From Cyprinodon diabolis (lineage: Eukaryota; Chordata; Actinopteri; Cyprinodontiformes; Cyprinodontidae), in NCBI GenBank assembly GCA_030533445.1, contig CM060082.1, forward strand, positions 35,279,317-35,343,316: a stretch of DNA of 64,000 nucleotides, given 5' to 3'. Shown piece by piece: positions 11,601 through 22,567 of this stretch. Both the position numbers and the translations under genes were made by a program. Each line of letters opens with the position of its first letter. Position 1 is the stretch's first letter. The notes under the pieces were generated by a model. The model did not search any database. It was not told where the DNA came from and worked only from the letters and a program-made list of their open reading frames with translations.

Positions 11601-14600
11601 AGATCGAGACAGAGAGCGGAATAAACAGCTGATCAATGCAAAACATAGTCATGAAATCAGGTGCATTTTAATGCATATTTAATGAAGTTTAAAGACTACA
11701 TCTATGAAGTTTGACAATGCATGATGTTAATATTTTTACAGGGGAAGTTTAGCCTCCCTAGTATTCAATGAGAAATGGCCACTTGTGGAGAAGTTACTTT
11801 AGATGTTTGCTGAGTTGTCTTTTAAAGATACCATGTTTGGACAAGATTATTAGGCTGCAAATACCTTTTTAGATCATTGTCTCTGTCCATTATTATTGTT
11901 CATTTAGCCTTCTTTGTTGTAGCACATACTTTTTAATATTTTGCCTTACTAATATTTTGCCTTACATAATATTCTTAACTAAAATCTCCCAATATCCTGC
12001 TGGGTGATGTAAGGTTATTCCACAGGAAAAGCAGTATCATTGGCGAATGTCCCTCTAACACTGCCTCTCCTCCCTCATAGGTACCTGCGCTGTTACTACT
12101 ACGCTGTCCGCAGTCTGATCAACATCGGTGGACTAAATGAGCCCCACACTGTCTTTGAGATAACCTTTCAGATGACAAACTTTTTTGTAGGCGTCTTTGT
12201 CTTCTCAAGTTTGATTGGACAGGTAACACTGACACCACATTGTCCAAAGCATAGGCCATAGAACCAACACCTTTTTAGACATGTCCTGATGGCATGGTAA
12301 CTGGATGAAACACGTCTTGTCAGAAACAATGATCAATCACTCCAGCCACCCAAACTCCTCCTAACCTTCATTATGCTGTATACTTTCTGTGTCCCTGTCT
12401 TTCTCTCTTAAAAGTGTGTAAAGCTCTTTGCAAAAGTATCTACCTGTTGAACTTTTTTTCACTTTACAGCCTCAACCTTTAATGAATATAATTGACATTT
12501 TATATGTAATACACCAGTATGAATGAAGGATAATTGAGAAGTGGTATGTCTGTAATTCAAAGAACATCCAATAATACAGCTGCATATTTTTGAGGTATTT
12601 TTGATTAGGTCCAACTGAGATAGACTACAGATCTATTTTAGTCAGACTGTCCAGCAATTCAGCGGCTATTTCATGGGCCTGACAGGAAGAGAGAACCGAT
12701 TAGAAAGTAAAACACAACTATTTTGGGGGAAAATCTAAAATAAAATCTGTTAATCACACAGGGACACAGTCAGTTATGGAGTCGCACATCACGTTATATA
12801 TAGTAAGCAGGACAGATTCATGCAAAAACAATCGATAAAACATAGAAAAAAAAAATACCCATGATAGGAATTCGTGAGGACAGAAAATTGATAAAATAGT
12901 GATCCTCTTTAAACCTCGCAAAAAAAACAAAATAACAAAATGCAGACAGATGAAGTAAGCACGGCGTATCTCTCTCAACTTTTTATGAAAAAAAAGAAAA
13001 CCTCTCTTATCTCTCCCATTATGTTTTTAATATATGCACATGAACATTCTCTATCTGTTCTGGTTTTAAAATGCTGCACAGATTTGTTAAGTGGGTCGTT
13101 GCTTTATAGAATGTGCCAGTGTTTTTTTTTTTTTAAATAACTTTTCATAATCTGTCCAACTCAAATGTGGGAAATTGTTTAAATTTGTGTATAGCACAGA
13201 GACAGAAGTGAAAAAAATCTGCGCAGATCTGCCCGCCCTGCCTAGTTAGAGCCTCTCTAGTTTACCTTCTTAAATAAGAAGGTAAACTGATATTTAACTG
13301 GCTTTAGTCCTTGATGGCATGCTGAGAAGGTGATGTTATTATTTCAAGTCTGTTAGAGTAAAGAGAAATCTTAAACATAAAGGTCGCTGAGGATCAGGAT
13401 GGAGAACCTTCCTGCTCTTGCTGTATATTTACGTTTGTTGGAACAGCAATCTTTACCTCAGTCTTAGGTCTTTTTCACCCTCTTAGTTAACCAAATTTCC
13501 ACTCCATGGTGGAAGAAAAAGCACAACCCACACAGTTTTTCTGCCTCTAAGATCCATAAGGAGTTTTCAAGTTGGGGATAACATTTCCATTTCAAATTGA
13601 GGTGATTATGTGTTACACCATAGTTTTCTGTGGTGCGTTTTATTTAACATAATTTCATAAAACCATATTAGATTTCTCCTCAATGTAATCCTTCAGTTTC
13701 TTGATCTCCATGATCTTATTCACTCACTGAAATGCTCTAACAAACCTCTTTACAGACCACTATATATACCAAGAAAGTTAGGAAATAAACAAATGGTGGA
13801 CTACATGCATTTTTTTGATTAAAAGGTTCCAATTCCTAAAGGTTATCAATAAGGGAAGGAAAATTAATGCAACTGTAATCCACCCATCATTAGATTTTTA
13901 AACTAACAAAACTCATATAGTCTTCTCCTTCCTCTAAAACATCGCACACTGTGCACTATTTCATGTGTTCAATCATTGAGTAAAACTGAAGTTTGATATT
14001 GTAACAAAATGTTAAAAATATCAAGGATTATGAATACTTTTTCACCAACAATAGCTCATCATTTATGATTTTTAGTTCACACAAGCAACTTAATAGCACT
14101 TTCCCCTCTATTTACATGCCTTATTTTGCCTCAGATGAGAGATGTCATCGGTGCAGCCACAGCAGGACAGACCTACTTCCGGACCTCAATGGACAACACA
14201 GTGGCTTACATGGTCACCAACAACATTCCCTCCTTGGTGCAGAACAGAGTCCGCACCTGGTATACCTACACCTGGGACGCTCAGGGCATGCTGGGTCAGT
14301 GAAGACTGGCTGAATAATTTAGGGTTCATGAGTTGACTCTGTTGGCCTAACCTTTCCTGTTTTCTAATGTCCAGATGAGTCTGAACTTCTTGAAAAGATG
14401 CCGCTTGTAATGAGGACTGCCATCGCTGTGGACATCAACCTGGCAACATTTCAGAAGATTGATCTCTTTAAGGTGCAGCCACAGGATATCATCCATCAAA
14501 CATCTTTAGAGGAATGGTTTTGCTAACTCACCTCTGCTCTGACAGGGCTGTGACCAGCAGATGTTAGTGGACATGTTACTGAGGCTAAAGTCCATCATCT

Positions 14601-17600
14601 ATCTACCAGGAGACTTTGTGGTGAAAAAAGTGAGTTGGTCTCTTTATCCCACATGTGTCTTGAATACATAATTTGACATTATATTGTTTGTAGAAAGTAA
14701 CCACCTCTTTCATTGGCATCTCTATAAGGATTCTGTTAGCATAGTCTATACAAAGATGTTTAGGAACAAGTACTGCTTGAAATTCAAGATGTCGAAAGGC
14801 GATAATGCATCATAGCAAGTTTCTGTGCAAATACTTTTGAAAGATCCTGGTCTGGTCTACTTCTCTGTCTGTTTGAGAGTTGCTACTTTTTTATAAACAT
14901 ATTTGGGTTGTGGACCAAAATGCAGAGGCAGGGAGGCAGAGGTGATTTTCTTGTGGGTTTAATGAAAGGTTAACTGAACACAGAGGCTTGAAATCCAAAA
15001 ATCCAAACATGAAAACTAAAGTCCAAACAAACCAGAAACCATGGAGACAACAGGGGGGATACTATCACGAGGTGGAAGGCTCAGAGAGTTGGAGGAAGTT
15101 AGACGAGGAACCAGCACTGAAGAACTGAACAGAGAGAGTATTTAAGGGAGACTGAAACAAAGAGAGGACTAATGAGCAGATTGGGAGCAGGTGTGAACAG
15201 CGCAGAATCAGGAAAGGAGTTAGGGAAAAAGGAGAACACAAGAGGGCAGCAGAGGGCAACAAATAAAAACCTGAGAATGGAAATAACCAGAAAACATTAC
15301 AAAATAAGAATGAAACCACTAAAACTAGAAAACATAGGGGCAAAGCAAAACTGAATACTCAAAAGAAAAAAACATAACAAAACCACAACTCTGACAATAC
15401 CAAATGCTGCGCTCTGTTTTGCCATCCCTTGGAATTCTTATATGACTGACTCAGGAACCAGGAAGTGCACACAGGCTACGCACTGTGCAGAAGTAGATCT
15501 GGACTGTACCTGTCATGGTTTTGGTTCTATTTTTAAGTTTTCATTGGTTTTATTTCCATTTTATGTTATTCTAGTCCTTTTTGATTTGCATGTTTTCTAA
15601 CCCAAAACAAAGCTTTGTACTCTATAAAGCTTGGAACTCAATGCTAATTCTGACATTTTGATTGCATAAGCTTTGTGGATGGGGAGCAAAATGTCTTCAA
15701 ACTTGGAAAACAAAGTTCAGTGGATTTTTTTTTAACTGTCCTGGAATGACTATGACCTGCATTATTGAGAATCTTCACCTGCATCAGTCTCCTTCTCCTA
15801 GCTCCCGTCTCAAATCTTCTGTCCACACCTGTTCCTCGTCTGCTAATTAGTCCTGCCATTGATTCTGTCTCCTATATATACACCTCCTGTTCAGTTACTC
15901 TTTGCTGGTACCTTTTTTTTTTTTTAGCTCCTCGGGTGTGTTTCCCTGATGTCTCCTGAATTTTCTATATTTTGTTTTGGACTTTGCTTCTGTTTGCTTT
16001 GGATCATATTGAATCAGCAACAAAACCACCTCAGCTTCCGTCTCTGCATTTTGGTCCTCTAAAAAACTTCACACAGCCTGACAGTACCTCTAGGTTTGAA
16101 AAAATAAGTTGACTGAGAAGTTGCTAATGGAGAGGGCAAATTTATGAAAGAGATCTTTGTCATCCAGGGTAACAATGACAATGATTTGGCGGAAATTATA
16201 CAGTACGTTTTACAGTTATAGTCCCTTTAAATTTGACGTTTATTTAACAGAGAAAAAAATAACTATTTTATTCTTATTGGCATCCCTTTATGGAAGTTAT
16301 TTTCTGTCTAATTAGGATACACACACGTCTGCCTTACCCGAATGGCATTAATTTCCCACCTTAAAGAGTTGTTAAACAATTACAAAATAAAATACACCAA
16401 TACTGTGATAACAAACATAGTCATGTCACAAACTGAGGATAAAATGTTTTGTCAGATGTTCATGAAGAGAATCATCTTCATTAAAGATCAGGCAGACTGG
16501 ATAATAAACAAAATGTGTTTTACTGTCAATGTGTACAATGAAAACTGCTTGTGTATTTCAGTATTGATGGTAGGGCTATGTAAGCACCTTTTTTTATGTG
16601 TTTGTCATGCTAATCAGGCATACCAATAAAAAATGTCTAAAAGCTTCTTAGAAATTCAGTGTTTCATGTGTTTATGACACTAATTACACGTGATTGGTTT
16701 GAAAAAAACTTCACAGGCATCTGAATGGCCGCTGAATGGACTTGTAATCTTACTTTTTTTTTCTTTGTTTGATTTTTTCCCCTCTGCAGGGTGACATCGG
16801 TAAGGAGATGTACATTATCAAAAGTGGAGCGGTGCAGGTGGTGGGAGGACCCGACAACAGCATTGTGTTTGTGACGCTGAAGGCAGGCTGCGTGTTTGGA
16901 GAAATCAGGTCAGTTCACAGAGAAGTCTTCATTGTCAGATGTACTTGGCCTTACAATGAAAGATGAACTGTTTTCTGTAGTTTGTTACAGTCATCTAAAG
17001 ACGGAGGGAACAGGCGAACAGCCAACGTCAAAGCATATGGCTTTGCTAATCTTTTTGTTCTGGAAAAGAGGGACCTGTTCGACATTCTGGTCCACTATCC
17101 AGAGTCTCAAAAGGTGTTGGCCAGAAAGGGCAGGTGAGTACAGCACTCAACTGAAGGAGAAAACTAAGCATACGTTTGCTTAAGGATGTCTTTACAGTAG
17201 AGGTAGAAATGTATAGATATTTGATACATGGACATCGCATTAATGGCTTCTTTCGTCCATCCCTTTGCAGGGTTAGAAGGTTATACTCTATAATGTGAAA
17301 GGACAGTACTTGTTTTTCAACTATGCTGTCACCATCATTAGAGAACTAAAAGTATTTCCACACTTTACAAATTATCAATGCGCTTGTTTTCTTGTCACAA
17401 TTTAAAAACACAATATCCTAAAAACAATAATTATACCAACATGAAGTTAGGAAGCTGAGGCAGAGGCATTTCTTGCAAGAAATAAGGTACAAATATATTT
17501 AACGTCCTCAGTACATACATTTATACCTTACAAAATCACACACACACACACACTCACCCCAGGGCAACCAACCCACCCCCTGCATGAAGAGCGTTCTCAC

Positions 17601-20006
17601 ACTTGAACATTGAAGCAAAACAACTTTTTTTCTGTTAGGTTAATATATCTTTCGCTGGCCAAATGGATCTTCTCAAAACAACAGTCCTCCCCTTCATGCC
17701 ATGTGTAACTCATTCTTATCTCTCATTATCTTCATTTGGAGCCTGTGAGGCTAAGAACAGATAGCCTGACGTAGTCCTACTCAATTCTAGTCAGAATATG
17801 AGTCTGATACTGCTGTGATTATGGGACGTGTTTCGAACGAACCAGGAAAAAAAATGCCTCTGCACTCAATTGGATAGACCTACAACCAATAAGAGCAACG
17901 GAGTGCGTGACGTATGTTAAGCGACGCATAGTTGTTAACAAAAATAGATAGCCAGATATTGTGCGAGCATACTTGCGCTACTATTGAGCAATGCCAGACC
18001 GAACTTCCCGACCTCAAACGTTGTGGGCGGGACTAAGTTTGGAATGGCACCCAGGCTAAAGAACAGACATATCCACACCAGAAATAAAACTTCAAGGATC
18101 TTTTTAATAATTAATGGGAAACAAAATAATACCGGTCTGAGAGCATGTATTTGCTACCTTTTATTAAATGACCCATTATAATTATATTTTGATTAACTCA
18201 TTTTTACCTGACATGGTGTTTATTACTTAGAAGGATGTGGATTTTATGTTTTGTTCCTTTTATTTTCAATATTGTTTTAAATATTTGTATTTTATATAGT
18301 TTTTTATTAATCTAAGTACATTTTATGATGTGTTTTTTTTTCTGCTTTTGTGCAGCAATTTGGCCCTAAGTGCTATATAAATACATTTGGACTGGGGTAA
18401 AATGACATTTCTGCCAGACTATTAGAACCAACAACTCCCTCAGATAGAACTTCTCTGACAACATGAAGTTGGCAAAAAGAAGAAAATATAAAACAGTGGT
18501 GAACCCTCAGCTTATAGATCAGGGTGGAACAACCAGCAAAACCAGAAATATATTTCATAGACCTGTTTATACATTTACTTAAATATTTTAACAGCATGCA
18601 ACTTAATAAAACAAAGACCAGCATACTTATCATTGATGACTATGATTGGTGCAGTTGAAAATATATCTTTCCCAAAAGTTAAAGGATTTTTTTGGAGCTC
18701 TCTGTGATCAGGGCTTAAAACAACTGCAAAATCCAAGAAGTTCAGTAAAGGGTCTTAACAGAAAAACTTTGGCTTATATTGACAGAAATTAGTAAAGACC
18801 TTTGAAGGCATTGCTCAGATACTACCGATTTGGAGATTGGCATTTATTATTATTATTTTTTTTTATTAAACCTGACTAAATATGTACGGGTGTGTAGAGG
18901 CCTTTGGGAAGGCCCACATTGCCACAACCATAAGATTCGTAACTAGTTTCCTACAATGAGTACTGGTAAAATGTTTCAATGGACAGATAGGACAGAGAAT
19001 GAGCGATTTAGCCGAACTGATACATTCTCAAAGGAGTATTTATATTATAGCTGCTATAAAGTTGGTAGAATAACATAGATCTAGATTATTACATTTCAAT
19101 TCCAGTCAAACTGTTCACAATAAAGTCTAGGCCACATTTCAGTCTCTAACAGGATAACAATCCTAAAGACAGATCCAACTAGTTTATGACTGCCTTTCTA
19201 AATCCCCAGCCTCAACTGCAAAACTGTAGTCTAAATATTTAAAAGTTTATTTTTTTCTGGGTCTATGATAGGTATTACATTTTCCAAATTTGCAAAGAAA
19301 ATCAATCAAATGGTGGTATGAAATGCAAAAGAGCATTCGACTAAATTTAGTGCCGGTGTATGTATGTAATTTAGCTTGTATGCATAATTTTGACTGTAGA
19401 ATAGAGTAAATCCATCTTAATTTCAAGCTAGAGCAGCATATTATTCTGTTCTATTATATTTTATTCTAGAAAAATATCATTTTAGATGAATAATTGAGAG
19501 AACAGAATGAATGTGACATTTTTGCCAATGGTGGCTGGATGTAAACTTTAGGACTTCTGCACTTTTTTCTCGACTTAATGCAAATGTCAGATTCATTTTT
19601 ACATTTAAAAAACATATAAACCGAAAAAAGAGGCATTTAAATAAGCTTTTTGTACAACAATGAACCGCAATGGCAACGACTACAATGGATTTTATTACAT
19701 TTCTGAAACGGTTTTGAACGTTTCTGTGTTTGTAGGAAGCTAATGAAGGCTAAGGGGCCTGCAGCAGCAAAAGTAGAGGAAGAGAAAAAAAAAGGACACA
19801 CGCTATTCGGCCCCAAACCGCCAACACCCAAACTGCTGCGAGCTTTTGGAGGAAACATTAACAAAGACATGTTTGACAGACTGAAGGTTAGTTAACAATC
19901 GTTATACCAAACAATGTAATATAGTTAATGTGAAGAATTTGTCATTAAAGTAGTTTGGTACAATTATATGTTTTCTTTTTTCACACAGAAATCTGGTGAC
20001 CAGTGA
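2454..20006 (+). CDS. cngb3: Cyclic nucleotide-gated channel beta-3 subunit, tandem copy 1 (5' partial)
   Basis: This encodes a cone-type CNG channel beta subunit, a plasma-membrane cation channel subunit gated by cGMP that assembles with an alpha subunit. Fifteen exons join in frame: 2454-2631, 5493-5650, 5794-6308, 6391-6441, 8806-8892, 8982-9046, 9584-9706, 12081-12222, 14135-14294, 14375-14472, 14546-14629, 16790-16908, 16981-17133, 19736-19886 and 19989-20006 (TGA at 20004). They give 699 residues. Visible parts, in order: a Pro/Ala-rich stretch, a Glu/Lys-rich helix, S1-S6 with a GGL-type beta filter, the C-linker (starting MRDVIGAAT) and a cyclic-nucleotide-binding domain (FGEIS, RRTANV). 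GGLxEP and FSSLIGQ fit CNGB3 better than CNGB1. The first exons are not visible; by comparison with copy 2 about 82 residues are missing and probably lie left of the window. No frameshift or stop is seen. The family call is firm; orthology to a named fish paralog is not settled. Confidence 0.93.
3395..3676 (+). mobile_element. tRNA-derived SINE-like element
   Basis: The head contains a B-box-like GGTTGTTGGTTCCC at about 3420. It is followed by the body phrase TCCTTGGGCAAGACCCT and a tail AAGCGCTATATACTG...CATTTACCATTT. This layout is typical of teleost tRNA-derived SINEs. It sits in the first visible intron of cngb3 copy 1. The A box is degenerate. Confidence 0.6.
3690..3900. mobile_element. 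Decayed Tc1-like DNA transposon fragment
   Basis: Phrases such as AAGAAGTCATGAAACAACCC and AAGGTCAGTGTTCATGA resemble the transposase region of fish Tc1 elements. No open frame or paired terminal repeats remain. The call rests on recognition of degraded text. Confidence 0.35.
5493..6308 (+). CDS. cngb3: cngb3 copy 1: N-terminal helix, charged coiled-coil and S1-S2 exons
   Basis: There are two exons. 5493-5650 encodes a conserved amphipathic stretch ([17 protein letters not shown]) that ends TPP. 5794-6308 is unusually long (515 bases). It holds a Glu/Lys-rich region of about 60 residues, then the pre-S1 segment (GSTIDPFT), S1 ([14 protein letters not shown]) and S2 ([16 protein letters not shown]). 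Copy 2 splits the equivalent of this exon with a 92-base intron between PFT and D; here TTCACAG runs directly into ATCGC. The donor is GTAAGT after an ATA codon. The charged stretch could mediate subunit packing, but that is inference. Confidence 0.9.
6391..9706 (+). CDS. cngb3: cngb3 copy 1: S2-S3 linker, S3, S4 and S5 exons
   Basis: Four exons. 6391-6441 is a 17-codon linker ([17 protein letters not shown]) with a weak GTACAT donor. 8806-8892 carries S3 ([17 protein letters not shown]) and the start of S4. 8982-9046 carries the end of S4 and the S4-S5 linker ([19 protein letters not shown]). 9584-9706 carries S5 ([18 protein letters not shown]) and the outer turret. Lengths (51, 87, 65, 123) and phases match copy 2 exactly. 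The turret sequence is clearly diverged from copy 2. Confidence 0.9.
7858..8120 (+). mobile_element. Decayed Tc1-like transposase fragment
   Basis: The stretch AACATTGTGGAGGCACAGTC followed by ATGCTCTGGGATCTTC resembles the 'gtggaggcagtgtcatggtctggggctg' region of Tc1/mariner transposases. It is short and frame-broken and lies in an intron of cngb3 copy 1. Similar degraded text occurs at about 43840-44140 in copy 2. Confidence 0.35.
8325..8385 (+). repeat. TAGAA pentamer tandem repeat abutting a retroelement tail
   Basis: About eleven imperfect TAGAA units run from 8325 to 8385. They are followed immediately by CCCCTTATTGTCCCACAATG and GGGAAATT, a phrase common at the end of teleost retroelement copies. 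The pentamer is probably the element's simple-repeat tail. Confidence 0.7.
9707..12080. other. Large intron of cngb3 copy 1 before the pore exon
   Basis: This is a 2.4 kb intron ending TCATAG. No coding or RNA gene is seen. It is AT-rich with several poly-A and poly-T runs (for example near 10531-10550 and 10763-10777). Confidence 0.6.
12081..12222 (+). CDS. cngb3: cngb3 copy 1: pore-helix, selectivity-filter and S6 exon
   Basis: This exon of 142 bases encodes the pore helix, the beta-type filter read as [11 protein letters not shown], and S6 ending FVFSSLIGQ. Beta subunits carry Gly where CNG alpha subunits carry the filter glutamate, and that is seen here. Asn replaces the Pro that copy 2 has after GGL. 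The acceptor is TCATAG and the donor GTAACA. Confidence 0.93.
13259..13288. repeat. 14-bp perfect inverted repeat
   Basis: AGTTTACCTTCTTA and its exact complement flank two A residues in the intron 12223-14134 of cngb3 copy 1. It may be the tip of a fold-back element. Confidence 0.6.
14135..14629 (+). CDS. cngb3: cngb3 copy 1: C-linker exons
   Basis: Exons 14135-14294, 14375-14472 and 14546-14629 encode the post-S6 gating ring. It begins [15 protein letters not shown], passes through VQNRVRTWY and [10 protein letters not shown], and ends [26 protein letters not shown]. The introns between them are short (80 and 73 bases). The last exon encodes 28 residues identical to copy 2, although about ten bases differ silently. 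Confidence 0.93.
14905..15396 (+). mobile_element. Solo-LTR-like element, diverged left end
   Basis: It aligns by eye with the element at 38530-39026: GGTTGTGG..CAAAATGCAGAGGCAGG, TTTAATGAAAGG, GAGCAGGTGTGAACAG, GAGGGCAGCAGAGGGCAACA and a terminal CTGACA. The TATA-like GAGAGTATTTAAGG is at the matching position. The left terminus is degraded and no target duplication is visible. Confidence 0.55.
15511..16083 (-). mobile_element. Solo LTR with 5-bp target duplication GTACC
   Basis: It begins TGTCATGG and ends CCTGACA (TG...CA). GTACC occurs immediately before (15506-15510) and after (16084-16088). It is the reverse orientation of the family at 38530-39026. On the minus strand TATATATAGG lies mid-element. 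No internal retroviral-type genes are present, as expected for a solo LTR. Confidence 0.8.
16790..17133 (+). CDS. cngb3: cngb3 copy 1: cyclic-nucleotide-binding domain exons
   Basis: Exons 16790-16908 and 16981-17133 are separated by only 72 bases. They encode the beta-roll and phosphate-binding cassette: [20 protein letters not shown], then GCVFGEIS across the junction, then [18 protein letters not shown]. The Arg-Thr pair that contacts the cyclic nucleotide phosphate and purine in this family is present. The second exon starts after TTTTCTGTAG; using the nearer in-exon TTACAG would break the frame. Confidence 0.92.
17762..18058 (-). mobile_element. Non-autonomous DNA transposon, 9-bp target duplication, internally deleted
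   Basis: The ends are TAGCCTG and CAGGCTA. AAGAACAGA stands on both sides (17753-17761 and 18059-18067). It is the reverse complement of the element at 59428-59982 minus about 255 internal bases. It lies in the intron 17134-19735 of cngb3 copy 1. A 9-bp duplication points to a Mutator-like (MULE) superfamily; the family name is inference. Confidence 0.75.
19736..20006 (+). CDS. cngb3: cngb3 copy 1: C-terminal exons
   Basis: Exon 19736-19886 encodes a basic stretch and the conserved [11 protein letters not shown] motif. Exon 19989-20006 encodes only KSGDQ and the stop TGA. Together the tail after the binding domain is about 55 residues, shorter than in mammalian CNGB3, which carries a long acidic/charged tail after this point. 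Confidence 0.85.
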
Positions 20007-20223
20007 GGGCTCAGATGAACTTGTACTCATGTTGATTTCTCCATTTTTGGGAGTAAAGTTGAAGATTTTTTTTTTCAGATTCTTTGTACTGTTTTATATC
20101 TTTTTTTTGTGTGTGGTATGTTTCCTCTCAGTGGAAGATTACACTTTAGATGGACAGATTTGTTAGCTTTAAGCCCAATATTTTGCTCCCAAAACTAAAG
20201 GGATGCTGTAAATATAATGAGGA

Positions 20224-20229
20224 AATAAA
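20224..20229 (+). terminator. Polyadenylation signal AATAAA, cngb3 copy 1
   Basis: AATAAA lies 218 bases after the TGA of copy 1 and is the first canonical signal downstream. The processing site itself cannot be seen from sequence. Confidence 0.55.
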
Positions 20230-21889
20230 ACCAAAGTAGCGGTTATAAACAGTGGCGGTTCTCGATAGGATGCCTCCTGTCTTTCTGTGCCAAGGTTGTT
20301 TTTTTCGTTTTTGTTTTTTTATAATCACAAATTGAATCGTGCTTTTTGACTTTCATAATTTAAGTCTGTTTTAAAAAAGCTGTGTATCAGTTTTAATCAG
20401 TGTGCCCTCAGTCCCCTCTGATTACATTCTGCATCTCCTCCTTCTGTTGTAGCAAAGAGCACAGTGAGAAAATCCACACTGGATCCATGTAGGAACTGTT
20501 CATGCAAAGCAATCCCCTCTATTTTAATGTCTGACTTTCTCTCTGGCTTAGCTTTTTTTTTTTTTAAATCAACACGTTTTGCTCCATCATCTGTTAAAAA
20601 CAGACTCCATCTCCGATGGAATCACAGAGGAGATTTTTCTGTCATGCCGCCACGTAAAGGAGTGAGTCTTATTTTCTGCATTATCCAAAATGCCATATTT
20701 TTGTAAAGGAGAGCAAAACACAAATATTCTGTGTGAAGCTGACATTACAGTGTTTTCATTATAATTATGTGTGTTAGTAAGCAACAGAAACTTTTGCCCT
20801 GACCACAAAGAAATTACCGTAATTGTGCAAATCATTCAGGAGTTACTTCATAGGGGTCAATTTTGGCAGACCAGGTAAATATAGTTTTGGAAGCCAGTTT
20901 CAGATTAGGAAGATTTCGAATAGCATATCTTTTTTAAAGCCATGACAGTAAGCCACATGCTCCTCTATGCTGCCATTTTACTGTATATACCTTGCATGAG
21001 TTGTTTTCTTTGACTGTCATAGCACCACCTATGGGCCATCTATCAACAGTTTTAAAATATCAAGATTTTATTCAATAGAGATATAAGATATATAAGTCTG
21101 TATCATTTATAGCGAGATGGTCGACATTGAAATATTATAGTTTTAAAAGTGCCATTAGGTAAATTTTCAGTCGGTGTTGACATGATCTCATGTGTATTTA
21201 TGGCTGTTTTTTATAGAAAATGGGCCTGTTGGACACAGTGTGACAGTAGGAAAAAAAGCTTGTTGATCTGGAGAGCGCCAGACTAATTTACGCTGTGTAC
21301 ACAGCATGTTAGTCTGGAAGGAAGCGTGTAGCCTGATTTCAAAAGTTGGATCAACAGTGTCAGTGGAAACAGTTTAGAACCAATCAGATAACTATGTATC
21401 TTTTTTTGTAAAATAAAAAAGAAAAGATATAAACAGCCCTCTGGGAACATAATAAATCAATTAAACATCGCCTTGTTACATCTGTTATCTTGTCACTATG
21501 ATTGGTCCTGTTGGTTTTGCAGCAGAGAGTATTGAGCCTCACCAGCAGTCCGGCTGGCCAGGCTTATTGAGGGATGCCCTTTTATAATTACTTTATAAAA
21601 AGAAAACATATCAGGATAAATATAGTTTATAGCCACAGAGTTTAAAAATATTGGGATATTATTTTTGGTCCATATCGCCCAGCCCTATGTACGATAGCGT
21701 AGCGCTTCTGTGGACATTATTTGTTTTTGTCTTCATGTGCACAGAACCTAACCAGCAATTGTAATTTTGCCACTCCATGATGAAATGGTGCCCTGGGTGG
21801 CAGGCCCTATGGCCCATACCTATATCAAAAACCGTCACTGGTTAGAAAACGCAGTGATTACATGATCTACTTCCAAAGTTGTTGTTTAA

Positions 21890-22185
21890 TATACAATGAA
21901 AAAAAGAAATCTAAGTAAGTAATTTTTTTCTTAAAATAAGTTCTTTTTTTCTTGAATTTATGAGGTAAGTGAGACACTTTACCACTGGAACAAGACTATT
22001 TATGTTTAAAATAAGAAAAAAACAATTGCATTTTCTTATTTCAACTGCATATTATCTAATTGTCTTATTTTAAGAGTAAAAATACTTATTCCTTTGGAAA
22101 ATAATCTTATTTACCTACTCAAATTAAGGGTAAATACATTTAATATAAGGAAGTTTTACTTATTTCTAGATTTTTTTTGCAGTGT
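21890..22185 (-). mobile_element. CACTGCAAAAA-type MITE copy
   Basis: The right end reads TTTTTTTTGCAGTG. The interior is AT-rich with repeated TCTTATTT phrases. The block TTACCTACTCAAATTAAGGG (22114-22133) reappears in reverse complement near 61670-61690, in the related element at 61612-62497. The left end is degraded. Confidence 0.55.
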
Positions 22186-22415
22186 TGTTTTGTCTTACAC
22201 TGGTTGCTTTTTATTGGTGATTATGGAGCTTGACACTATAAACCAAACTGATTTGATACAAATTTAATGTAATATTTGACTGATGTAATCTTCCATATTT
22301 ACCTTAATAAATGAATGGCAGATGCTACAACAGTCTGATTTGTTTTCTTGTGTTTGTTCATTTATTGTCAGTCCCTCAGCCTCGGGTTTGCACAGCAGAA
22401 GCTCCAGATCCCGTC

Positions 22416-22567
22416 TAATCCTGTTAGTCAGACAGCGACATTGTGAAGGCTGATTAGCTGCACTGCCTCTTTTTGAACTCTGCCTCAAAAGGGGATTCTA
22501 AGAAACCTAGAAAAGGGACATTTTAGTTTAATCTTTCTTACCTTTACATAGTCTTTCATTTGGATTA
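22416..22567. promoter_or_regulatory. Candidate photoreceptor (CRX/OTX-type) sites upstream of cngb3 copy 2
   Basis: TAATCC at 22416-22421 and GGATTA at 22562-22567 lie about 480 and 330 bases before the copy 2 start codon. Both match the K50 homeodomain core bound by CRX/OTX factors that drive photoreceptor genes. The core is short and roughly one such site per 2 kb is expected by chance, so support is weak. Confidence 0.22.
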
